NCBI GenBank assembly: GCA_028023455.1
Contig: JAQFVV010000112.1
Coordinates: forward strand, 2,170,001-2,234,000
Reading direction: 5' to 3'
Origin: Epiperipatus broadwayi
Taxonomy: Eukaryota; Onychophora; Udeonychophora; Euonychophora; Peripatidae
Length of the DNA: 64,000 bases
The notes beneath the pieces are model-generated. The model was not told the DNA's origin, did no database searches, and was given only the letters and a program-made list of their open reading frames with translations. The translations under genes were made by a program, and so were the position numbers. Below are positions 49,666 to 59,936 of the stretch, in pieces (position 1 is the first letter of the stretch; every line of letters starts with the position of its first letter).

Positions 49666-51408
49666 TTTTTGCTGAAAAGTGAAAAGTGTAAGATTTTTGA
49701 AATTCAATATCATTTGAAGTAAGGTGTATATATTGTATTTATATAACAGTATGTGAGTAAAACATTTCCCACTTGCAAAAGAGCATGGCCATTCCAATTC
49801 TAAAAAAAAGAAATGATAAAATAATGTTGATAGTAAATAATAATAATACATTACACATGAGTTTTGCAATGATTACACACATCAATCTGTGAAATGCAAA
49901 TATGTGCACATATAGAACATGCTAGTTCATTGTTGTGTTTATTTGATATCATGTGGTGCTGGTTTTTTGGCTTCTGCAGCAGTTTACTTTACGTTCCCAA
50001 TGAAAGCAATCAACATTGCATTTCTTTAGTCTCTTTCAGATAATCTTTGTAAGATAAATGGAGTCTGCCTCTCCTATAGGAAAATCTGCTAAAGTTTACT
50101 ATAAAATATTTGAAGATTCTTATACTGTCCATTAGATTCACATACCCAATGCAATGCAAATGTGTACCTCCAGCACTAACTACTAAAGAAAAATATGTCA
50201 TTTACTAAAGAAAAATATGTCACTTTATATATAAGTAATTTAACATAAACGTATGTGTGTATTATATTTTTAAAAAAATTAAGCTTCTAACATTTCACAG
50301 AATATTGGCTTTTCAAACTGTTCTGCACATCATGCAGAGAGATTTGCATCTAAAAAGAAAGAGCGCTTCAAAAAGATATTAGGATTTAAATGGAATAAAA
50401 AGAAAAACGATGGTGAACTGTTGGGCATTAAAAATACACTTCATCAAAATGAAAAGAAAAAAGCATTCCTATAAGAAATTGCCGTAAAAAAACAAAGTAG
50501 GTTTAAATGTGTCAAATATCACCTAATATTTTTATCGAAGTAACTAATCATGGTTTTAGCTAAATTTAGGAGACAAGTTAAAACCGTTAAACTGACTTTC
50601 AAGAGGAAAAAAGTAAAAAATATATCGTGGATATCATTTATTCATAGCAGCCGTTGCAAAAAAAAAGACTGCCTTCACACAAATTTAATCTTTAAAAAAT
50701 ATTATGTTACTCTTAAATTTATATTCTTTCAAAAAAAAAAAAATCCCTATTTTAAATTAAAAACAAAGTTTGAATTATTGAAAATAAATGAACATGTAAT
50801 GAAGTAAAATAAAACAAATATTTGAATGGTTTGTTGCTATTAAGATCAGAATACGTTTGAGCACTAGAAGTGGTAGAATTGATCTGCGAGTCATGGATCC
50901 TTAGTTCTCTAATTTTCCGATCTATGATTGCGTTGAATCACTCAAGGCATTAAATAAGCATTCAAAAATAGAATAATTACATATATATATTACAATGAAA
51001 GCATATATTAATCAAATTCTTAATGTTCGATCAAAATAGACTACATAAACAACGAGTTCGATCAATGAATGCTAGATGGGAGAGCAATCAGATACCATAA
51101 CTGATGTCAGATTATTACTATTTCTATAGCTACAGGATATATCTATCCTATTATTAAAACATGTATATTTGATAGTCAGTAAGAGCTGTATATAGACATT
51201 GATTTACATAAAGTCACAATCTTTAACGAGTGTTATTCAAACCATTTTGAATATAGAATAATAATTAAATCACTTATATATGTATGTGATAATGTGCAAC
51301 GAGTCTGACTAAAATGACTGGCCTTTCTTTGGTTACAAAGTCAAGAGTATAATGATTTCTTTGTGGGAGTCATCCTAGATAAATAAATAAAAACTTCGAA
51401 AATTAATC
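49666..51408. other. gene-free stretch
   Basis: AT-rich. About 50335-50700 is lysine-rich in translation because of A-runs and shows no family. A SINE-1 copy lies at 50845-50955. Confidence 0.4.
50845..50955 (-). repeat. SINE-1 copy
   Basis: TTTGAGCACTAGAAGTGGTA, TCATGGATCCTTAGTTCTCT and GATTGCGTTGAATCACTCAA are colinear with the reverse-oriented members at 21835 and 27455. Confidence 0.5.
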
Positions 51409-51868
51409 ATGACAGACAAAAATAAATCGTAGCCCTTATTTCTAGGAGTCTGTAAGGTCACCAGCCAAGGCAGTGATTGGTGGCCAAAGTTGGAGAGTGC
51501 TAAAAATCCCCTAATTGCAGACTTGAGCTGTCATTTGATGATGACCTTTTATTTAGGTACTTACAACTGCAGATCATTTTCAAGTAAAGGAAGATTACAA
51601 GAATTGGAAGAACTGTCCCATATTAATGGAATATTATTGGACTTTGTGAAGTTAGAAAAAAACTTGAAGAGACAATTGATTTAAAAAGTGGCCATACAAA
51701 GGCACAAATATACTTCCAGAATTCATCATAAATAAAAAGTTGAACAACAACATTGTGGAGATTGATAGTGTATCAGACAGAGTGGCAAGATTAGTCATTC
51801 AACAAGATTAGTTATTCAACTTAATAGTGGATACCAAATGCAGATAATTTAGGTTTATGCCCCAATAA
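51409..51868 (+). pseudogene. RTE-like LINE, 3'-truncated copy (N-terminal EN part)
   Basis: Begins ATGACAGACAAAAATAAATC, the same as the start of the LINE ORF at 59937. It follows that ORF through the ACTTACAACTGCAGATCA segment (YLGTYNCRS) and the VSDRVARL segment to GGTTTATGCCCCAA at about 51866, then homology stops. The copy has a stop in codon 8 (CGTAGCCC), small deletions, and a local duplication (AAGATTAGT(C/T)ATTCAAC twice). It keeps the 5' part and lacks the 3' part, the opposite of ordinary LINE truncation. Confidence 0.85.
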
Positions 51869-52320
51869 TCACTTGTAGATTAATTTTTGATCTATTTTAC
51901 TTGTGATTTTGCTCTCTAAATATATAAAAAATAGCCTGATGTTTTACAATTTGTTGTATTCTGTGGACTTTATAATCCCTTATTATAGTTTCGTTAGTTA
52001 GATATAGCTATATTTCCATGTGCAGTATGACATTAAATTTTATCAATGCTCCATGATATTAGATTATACTATTCATAATTATTTACTATAAATTACATTT
52101 ATTTTATCAGAAATAATAGAAGCATATTAGTGAGCTTAATTTAGTAGGATATTTCTGTTGGTTAATACAAAGCAAAAACAATTACTAATACTACATTTAT
52201 TTTTGGATATGCTGATCAATTAGTTTGGTCTGGGAACAAAATAAAACAGATGATAAATTCAAATGCCATAAGGAAGTGAGTAAAAAGAATAATCATCATC
52301 ATTAAAAAATGATTATATCA
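51869..52320. other. AT-rich spacer
   Basis: Nothing recognised. Confidence 0.45.
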
Positions 52321-52324
52321 ATAA

Positions 52325-52590
52325 ACATCATATTATCACCATTCTTTATGCTTACCCAAGCTGTTTACACAGAGACAAAACTCTCAACGCAGTAACACCC
52401 TCAGCGCAAGCCTGAGTAATCAATGGATGCAGGAAGGTTTTTGCATAAAATCCTTATCTAGTATCCACTCATCTAATATCCCCAGACTAGATAGGGATTT
52501 TAGGCACAAACCTTCCTGCATCCATTGATTACTATGGCTTTCAATGAGTGATGCTACAATCTGGAGAGTTTCGCCTTTATTCAAAAAAAC
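52325..52590. repeat. compact palindrome of 'CTAGTCTG' repeat
   Basis: The minus copy (about 52325-52490) and plus copy (about 52491-52590) meet at AGACTAG|ATAGGG without a spacer. Mirrored landmarks are AATCAATGGATGCAGGAAGG / CCTTCCTGCATCCATTGATT and AAACTCTC / GAGAGTTT. This is the tightest inverted junction in the window. Confidence 0.8.
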
Positions 52591-52707
52591 AATTATTTTA
52601 TAAATAACTGTTGATTTCTATTTTATTTTTTTATAATAATTGAATCTCATATAATCACAAGAAGCTATGAATTCTAATAAACATAAGTCGATGGTTTATT
52701 TATTGCT

Positions 52708-52866
52708 CAGGAGGAATGCATCCATCATGCTAAAAATGCAGTAAACCATACAGGTCAATAGACCATGAAATGATCCTAGGTATTCAACAGGAATGCATCC
52801 ATCATGCTAGAAATGCAGTAAGCCATACAGGTCAATAGACCATGAAATGATCCTAGGTATTCAACA
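52708..52866 (+). repeat. recent tandem duplication (79 bp)
   Basis: Two nearly identical units: GGAATGCATCCATCATGCTA ... GATCCTAGGTATTCAAC, with only about three differences. No homology to the other families seen. Confidence 0.9.
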
Positions 52867-53727
52867 AAAAGATAAGATATGCATTATAACCAAAAGTTGG
52901 TCCTACAGGAAGAGGATGAAGCCAAGCACTTTTAAATGGCTTATAAACAGCTAATCAGAAAAAAATTGTAAATCAAAAATAATTGTTTATAAATGTTATA
53001 CGCCTTAAAAAACTAAGACTTATAAGCATGTGTTAACAATTTTTAATCCTCAATAACCATAAACACCACATATTAAAAATATATATCCTAATTCTGTTAG
53101 CTTATCAAAGTGGATATAGATACTTGATATCTATTCTTTCATTAATACACAAATTGGGTTGGTGTGGTTTACAGTTGTACAAAACACCCATATAGATTGC
53201 GCTATAAACTCATAAATCTTCTACATGTATTTGTTAACCCCTATTTTGATTAATGGGGACTAGGTAACAAAACGAGTTGTGGCTGATCTAGCAGGCAAAT
53301 TATATGGGGTTGCTATTAGCTGTAACCGAATTATAAAATCACATTTGATTAAAGTGGCCCGAGAAGTATTACATATGAATATATAACTCTAGTGTTTTCT
53401 CTGCAGAAGGGATTCTCGACATAAAGTAAAAGCTCTGAAATTTAAACCAAAAGTGGTTGACTGTAATCATTGTACTTGAGTTTCAATTCTCTGGTGATAT
53501 GTAGTAGTAGTGATGCGCTCAAAAGCTTCCTAAATCGAAACTCAATCCATCACTTCTGGGGTTTGAATCTCACATGGCCTCTCAACTATCTTGTCATTTG
53601 ATTATATAATATCTTAAGTATGTTTAAAAAATTATCCGCTACCTGAAAAACTTCGAAACTCTGCCCAGATTTAACTCCAAGTGCCTTGAGAATCTTCATT
53701 TTTAGAGTTTCTAATTTCCATCATCAT
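52867..53727. other. gene-free stretch with possible SINE trace
   Basis: About 53505-53600 contains a B-box-like GGGTTTGAATCTC and AGTAGTGATGCGCTC upstream, possibly a further tRNA-derived SINE. I could not align it to the other families. Confidence 0.3.
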
Positions 53728-53890
53728 CATCATAATAATAATAAACTTTTATTTTACTTTTAAATCCTGTTTTACAAAATATAGATATATATGCACACAT
53801 TTATTTTCATCAACATAATAATAATCTTTTATTTTACTTTTAAATCCTGCTTTACGACATATACATACATGCACACATTGATTTTGTTTT
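53728..53890 (+). repeat. tandem duplication (about 87 bp)
   Basis: TTTTATTTTACTTTTAAATC, CTGTTTTACAAAATATA / CTGCTTTACGACATATA and TGCACACATT occur in the same order in both units, each led by ATAATAATAAT. Confidence 0.8.
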
Positions 53891-54432
53891 CTAGTATTTT
53901 TAAAATTCTGTCTACTGAACTGTCTTCGTCAGAAAAGAGATTAAACTTTGAAAATTGGGGCATCATTAAAGAAAATTACTGAAAATTGTCAATCATTAAC
54001 AAAGGTCAAATGTTATTGAAATTAGAAGACTATCTTTCTTTGTCAGTATCTGCTTTTAAATTGATGATGAAAAAATTTCACAAGGATGAAATATAGTATT
54101 TTTCTTTTTAAAACTAAAATAAATGATACTTTTTACTATTTTTTAACCTAAAATACATCAAATGTAAGTGATAGAATTAGTAAAAAATGATTTTGAAAAG
54201 AAAGATTTCGCATTTCCGATAGAGATAATTTTAGAAGCACTCGGTAATTAAAATTTACTGTAGCAGAAGAAAGCAGTAAAGTAAGATGGATAATAGAAAA
54301 TATTTTTACATTTCTATTCTAGATTGAATCGAATTTTAATACAGTAATAATAGAAAGATTATAGAATTTAAAATTTAGCTATAAAAAAAAAAAACTTGTA
54401 GGAAAACCAAAAACAAAAAAAATATTTCATAA
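53891..54432. other. AT-rich spacer
   Basis: Nothing recognised; A-runs near 54385. Confidence 0.45.
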
Positions 54433-54440
54433 CATTGATG

Positions 54441-55020
54441 ATTACAATCAAGCCTTAAACTATCAACAATCTCAACCTGTAGTCGAGGCAATTTCGTTAA
54501 AAGTGGTACCGTTTTTATCTCTGATATGTTGAAATAGATTCTAAAGATTGCAACTTAACCAAGGAGTGTAAGATTAATACTGCAAAGAAGTTTAAACAAA
54601 CCTCATTAATTAGGAATATATAACATGTTCTGAAAGCAAACTAATAAAAAGGCAATTATAACTTCCAGATTCTGAAAGCACCACTAATAAATAGTCATTT
54701 ATAAAGTGTATTTTTACTAAGACATTAAAGTTAATTACTCAATGGTTTAATAGCTTTATAAATGTACATAATAACAATAAACCCTTAAGCTAGTATTGAC
54801 TATTAGTCTGTTTTCACAACAGGTTATATTTGCCTGATTAATGAGATTTGTTTAAACTTCTTTGCATTATTAAATCTCACACTCCTTAGTCAAGTTGCAA
54901 TTTTTAGTGTCTATATAAACATATCAGACCATAAATAAAGGAGGTACCACCTTTACTGTTAAAGGACGTTACCTTTACTATAGGTTGAGATTGTTGATAG
55001 CTTAAGGGTTGAGTGTTTTC
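54441..55020. mobile_element. foldback element FB2
   Basis: Left arm 54441-54622 and right arm 54823-55020 are inverted copies. Landmarks: TATCAACAATCTCAACCTGT / ATAGGTTGAGATTGTTGATA, GCAACTTAACCAAGGAGTGT / ACACTCCTTAGTCAAGTTGC, AAGAAGTTTAAACAAACCTC / GAGATTTGTTTAAACTTC. The 200-base spacer is AT-rich without coding. The same arm occurs alone at 63396-63640. Confidence 0.75.
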
Positions 55021-55109
55021 ATCTAATAAACCTATTAAAGCCTTGAGTAATTTGCTTTATTGTCTTAACACATTGATGATTGTAAAATATCAAGTAAAGA
55101 ATATCTCAA

Positions 55110-55220
55110 GTGTTTTGATGCAGTGATTAGAGTGACAGATTCTAAGGTTTATGGATCCCATCCAGTGCTCAAACTTCTTATGATTTCCTGAGCAATAAAG
55201 CCATTGAATAATTATTAAGT
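55110..55220 (+). repeat. SINE-1 copy
   Basis: GATGCAGTGATTAGAGTGAC, CTAAGGTTTATGGATCCCAT, CAGTGCTCAAACTTCTTATG and TTTCCTGAGCAATAAAGCCA follow the order seen at 35725 and 48160. Confidence 0.55.
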
Positions 55221-55500
55221 AAGCCATGATTTTATCAGCAAAATTATCTATACTGGAGAATAGTAACTTCTACCTTCAATTGCAGCCTTAGTCAGATTAA
55301 AGATGATGATCTCTTAAAAATCTGTTGGCACAATCACAATTGGCCTAATTAAGGGAGCTGTGAATAAAAATGAATATAGTCATAAAAATAATTATTATAG
55401 ATAAATGTGTGAAAAAAATTAGACCTAATTGTGAGGATTGAAAAAAGAGGATGATGGCCAAGCTCTCTGATTGGTTTTACCTATTAACATTTATATAAGT
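55221..55500. other. AT-rich spacer
   Basis: Nothing recognised. Confidence 0.4.
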
Positions 55501-55501
55501 A

Positions 55502-55690
55502 GAGGGATTTGAACTCAGGATTTTTCAGTCTATCCATTCTCCACTTCATCTCAAGCAGCCAATACACATAACCACACACATGCATAAAAGATACATGATC
55601 ACCAATATATGTATTTCATGCAGAACTAGCACACATCAATTGTGCCAGATCATAATCTCCCACACATATGTACAATCAGTGCACAGTTGG
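55502..55690 (-). mobile_element. FB1 family, partial arm
   Basis: GGGATTTGAACTCAGGATTT, ACACATAACCACACACATGC, ATGTATTTCATGCAGAACTA and ATAATCTCCCACACATATGT match the left arm of 43262-43480; the inner half is missing. Confidence 0.7.
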
Positions 55691-55849
55691 TACTAACATT
55701 GAATCAATACTTGTGATTAATGAACATTCAATGATAGTACCACATTTATAAATAAAAACACTTGGCAAGTCATGATTTCTGAAGTACTGAAAATGATAGG
55801 GGTGAGCTGCTATCCATTGAGTTTAGCTCTCAAATTTGCATTTCTACAA

Positions 55850-55935
55850 AAACCTGAAACCAGTCTGGATCTTTGGATGTTACACTACCATCTATTGTCT
55901 ATTGATTATTAAAACTTACAATAGAAGGCTTTAAA
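55850..55935 (+). repeat. 'CTAGTCTG' family fragment
   Basis: AAACCAGTCTGGATCTTTGG followed by ACTACCATCTATTG and TATTGATTATTAAAAC, the family core in order but shortened. Confidence 0.4.
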
Positions 55936-56221
55936 TACAGTATTACTACTACTAATGTGGATTTTGAAAGTAAGTAGAATAAATCAAGTAATATATTATT
56001 GGGTATGTCCAACTACATATAACTTACATATGATCCTTAATTTTTAGAGGAAGAAAATCTTTATATGAGCTTTGGATGGTAAATATAATTCAACAACAAA
56101 CATCAATAATGTATCAACAAAAAGAAATGACAACTTTATAAAGTCTTTTTTCTAATAATAAATAAATAATCATAACTTCTAAATATCGTAATTGCGAAGT
56201 GGAAGTAACTACCTCCTACAT
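55936..56221. other. AT-rich spacer
   Basis: Nothing recognised. Confidence 0.4.
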
Positions 56222-56365
56222 CACATGATCACCATTTCTTATGCTTGCTCATAACTAGTCTGGGGATATTGGATGAGTAGGCACAAACCTCCTGGCATTC
56301 ATTGATTACTCTAGCTTGCACTGAGTGGCACTACTGTAAAGAGAGTTTTGCCTCTTTTAATAACT
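56222..56365 (+). repeat. 'CTAGTCTG' family copy with internal deletion
   Basis: Starts TCACATGATCACCATTTCTT, jumps to ACTAGTCTGGGGATATTGGA, then ATTCATTGATTACTCTAGC, GAGTGGCACTACTGTAAAG and AGAGTTTTGCCTC. The middle of the unit (the TAGATAGGGATTTTA segment) is missing. Overlapping open frame is incidental. Confidence 0.7.
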
Positions 56366-56651
56366 ACCTTCTACTGAGTATGAAGCATCACAAGTCATGT
56401 AGTATTAAAAACTACAAAATGATACCAATCTGTCTTTGGGTTCTGCTGTTATATAAGTTTAAATTATGTGATGAATTTTGTTTACTGTTTTAATTTATGT
56501 ATAGACTCTTTTTTATACCAGAATATTTTGTTTATAATTGATAAATATTTGTTTACAAAAAAAAATATTGTAAGTACAAATCATTTTATATATGTTGTGA
56601 ATATGTTTAATGATTCTTATTATATATATATATACCTATAATATAGAAAAA
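56366..56651. other. AT-rich spacer
   Basis: Nothing recognised; (TA)n at about 56620-56632. Confidence 0.4.
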
Positions 56652-57400
56652 CTTTTTTCAGCAAATATTTATTTTTGCCCTTTTCAATGTAATAGAACTA
56701 TTTTAAAGCTTCAATTTACATTGAATACATAGCAATATTTATCTTTTTTATATATAAAAAATAACTATAACATATTAAACAACAATACAGTATGTAGAAA
56801 AAATAAAAATGCTATATAAATATACAGTATATAATTTTCCATGTATTTTTTTACGGTCAATTATTAGTTAAATCAATTAATGTTTTGTATGTATACATAC
56901 AGTCACATTTATTGCAATTAATATAATTCATTTCATATATTTTTCTTCTATTAGATTTAAAGATTTTATATTTGTTACATAATTTGTTATATGTTCATAT
57001 TTTAAATAATTAATATAAAATGCAGATTTATCTTCTATTAATCGCATTATGTTCTTTTGCTTATTCATCTAATTGTTTCTCAGTATGTCTATAGTAAATC
57101 ATATTACAATTTTCACAATTAATTTTATATACAATTCCTTTTTTATATTTCATATCATCTCTTATTTTATAATTACCTATTGATTTGTCTAGTTTTTTAT
57201 TATTTCACCATTCTGTGTTGTTGTTTTTGTCTATGTAATAAATTGTAAAGAAGTATAAAATTTTATTCACTTTTTATTAGAGTTTCTATTATTTATATAA
57301 GTCAATAAACTGTTCCTTTTGTAAAATAGCTATATTTTTATCTGTATTATATCTATCATTTTTATGTCACTGTGAACTTTTGTGAATCTATAGAAATAAT
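56652..57400 (-). pseudogene. Penelope-like element 3' part, left (minus) arm
   Basis: On the minus strand 57143-57020 reads KKGIVYKINCENCNM, a YYRHTEKQLDE segment, then KEHNAINRR. This fits the GIY-YIG endonuclease of Penelope-like elements ('G-V-Y-K-I-x-C-x-x-C...Y-I-G-x-T...L...R..EH..AI'); the YIG triplet is YYR here. Upstream on the same strand (57400-57145) is the region between RT and GIY-YIG, with stops. In an intact element the enzyme would nick DNA for retrotransposition. It is the inverted twin of 57547-58529. Confidence 0.65.
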
Positions 57401-57546
57401 ATTTATAAAGAATTTAAAAATAATATATATATATATTAAATTTACAAAAATGAAATTTGAAATTAAAATAATGTATTTAGATATAGAGATTAATATAGAT
57501 AATAATAACAAAATTATATTAAATCATTTCATTAAAAAAGAAAAAT

Positions 57547-58529
57547 AATTTCTATAGATTCACAAAGATAACAATTACTAAACATAAAAATGATTGATAT
57601 AATACAGATAAAAAATATAGCTACTTTACAAAAGGAATAGTTTATTGAATTATACAAAAAAATATAGATATAACCCTAAGAATATTAAAAACCTACTTTT
57701 TAATTACAAACGACCTAATTTAACTTAAATAAGACTATTATAAAAAATAATAGCAACTCTAATAAAAAGTGAATAAAACTTTCATATTTCTTTAAAATTT
57801 ATAATATAAACAAACACATGTACATAGGATGGTGAAATAGTAAAAAAACTAGACACATTAGTAGGTAATTATAAAATAAGAGATGATAAGTAATATAAAA
57901 AAGGAATTGTATATAAAATTAATCAACATGATTTTTCTATAGACATACAGGGAAACAATTACATGAATCAGCAACAGAATATAATAATGCAATTAATAAA
58001 AAAAGGAGATAAATCTGCATCACATATTTATTATTTAAAATACAACATAAAATAGATTATGTAAAAAACATAAAATCTTTAAACTATATTAAAGAAACTA
58101 TTAAAAAGAAAATATATGAAATAAATTATATTAATTATAACAAACATAACTACATGAATATATAAAAAACATAAATTAATTTACCTAATAATTGATTAGT
58201 GAAAAATAAATGGAAAATTATGTAATACATATTTATACAATTTTTGTTTTCTTCTTTAATATATGATTTTTTTCCTACAATACAGGCTTTTTCATATCTG
58301 CACTCCAATATGTAATATATAGGGGTTTGAACTCAGACTTTCACATGATCCTCAACTATCCATGCTATCTCATACTGTTGATACATTTGATCACACACTT
58401 GTACATATTGTATTATTGTTATAATTGAATCTAGTTAATTTTATATATATAGATGGCGCTATGTATGTAATGTAAATTGAAGCTTTAAAATAGTTAAAAA
58501 GGGCAAAAATAAATATTTGCCCAAAAAAG
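57547..58529 (+). pseudogene. Penelope-like element 3' part, right (plus) arm
   Basis: Plus translation from about 57895: KKGIVYKINQHDFSIDIQGN ... IMQLIKKGDKSASHIYYLKY, the same GIY-YIG remnant as the left arm; the second Cys pair is lost and YIG has become DIQG. Inverted identity to the left arm runs from TTTCTATAGATTCAC (57549) out to GGGCAAAAATAAATATTTGC (58501), including ATGTAAATTGAAGCTTTAAA. The arm is longer than its twin mainly because of an FB1-type insertion at about 58317-58450. Many stops; inactive. Confidence 0.65.
58317..58450 (-). mobile_element. FB1 fragment nested in Penelope arm
   Basis: GGGGTTTGAACTCAGACTTT, CTCAACTATCCATGCTATCT and GATACATTTGATCACACACT match the FB1 left arm. 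The left Penelope arm lacks this segment, so the insertion postdates the inverted duplication. Confidence 0.65.
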
Positions 58530-59463
58530 ATCTGTATTTTTATTACATATACAATTATTACCGTTTTATAAAAATATGACAAATATAAAAAATATATGAA
58601 TTCACCTAATATTGAATTTTTCAGCAAAACTGGTTGTGTCAAACAAAACTTAAATTAAGCATTTGGCTATATAATTTAACCTTTATTTGACAAAGATAGC
58701 ATTTTTGGAAATAATAATATTATGCATATATATAACATTCAAATTTATATATATTAAATACAGTAATATTCACATAAATTTAACTTATTTTATTAGAAGT
58801 ATATATCTGTATATTTATAAAATAAAAGTACTATATTCTTCCTACAAATATAGATCCTAATAACTGTCATTACTGGCAGTGTATTAAATAGATTCACATT
58901 CTATGATTGAACACCCAAAAGATATGAAGAATGATAAAATAAGATTGAACTCAAATCTGTAATATTTGTATCTGTACCTATAAGCTCTATTTGGGGCTAA
59001 GCAGTGCCATAGTTAAATAAATATACTATAACTTAAATGTGTGAATATTTCTTAAAGTATACTTAACTTAAATATTAATTATTCCCTGTAATGATGAGGA
59101 GGTATAAAGGGTCATAACAAACAAAATAGTCTTCATAATGTATATCTCTATAAGTTATCCCAGCTAATTTTTTAATAATACAAGATAAATGTGAAAAACC
59201 ATATATTTTGTTATAGTATTTGATTATAAGAAAACTGGTGTAAGCTTAAATTATTGTACATTCATGCAGTATTTAAATATTATTTTGAAAAAATGATCTA
59301 CATTTTCTTTTATCATTGAAAATTATTAATCTTGCTTAGCAATAAATAAATATGATGTACATTAAACTATAACTATTATATAACCATAGTATTAGCATAT
59401 TTACTTTTCATAAAACAAGTAAGTAATATTTTACATTATTTAATAAGTGCAGAAATCATATGT
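58530..59463. other. gene-free AT-rich stretch
   Basis: Nothing recognised; possibly the unduplicated end of the Penelope element in its first 100 bases. Confidence 0.4.
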
Positions 59464-59640
59464 AATTAAACAGAAAGGATTTCCACCTTTAATATCTGTG
59501 CTGTACTGATGTCACATTGAGTACTGAGGCAAAGTCTCTATTTTGTGTTTGAGTGTATCCTCAATACTCAACGTGACATTGTTAAAATATTATAAGATCA
59601 TTACAGCCCATATATTAAGTTGTAAATCCTTTCTCTTTAA
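59464..59640. repeat. foldback of about 180 bp beside the LINE
   Basis: Outer arms ATTAAACAGAAAGGATTTCC / AATCCTTTCTCTTTAAT and inner arms TGTCACATTGAGTACTGAGG / CCTCAATACTCAACGTGACA pair with few mismatches. It lies directly before the probable LINE 5' UTR. Confidence 0.65.
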
Positions 59641-59936
59641 TAAAACAGCTAAATAAAAATATATAACTATAAACTCACAAAGGCTGCAGAAAGGAGTTTG
59701 CTATTAACTGAAAGGAGACCCTTTGATTCCTCTTGGAGGCCTTAAAGGAACCGAGCAGGGCAAATTCTTAAATGTCCATTCCATACAAACTTGTCATTGC
59801 AGCTGTTATTACTATGTGATTATTCATATAGTATATGAACATGGATGGGCTGCTCACCAACACACATTAGCCAGCATGGTGAGTTTATTGGCTTTTTACC
59901 TCCGAGTTTAAGAATATTTTTTCAATATATACAATC

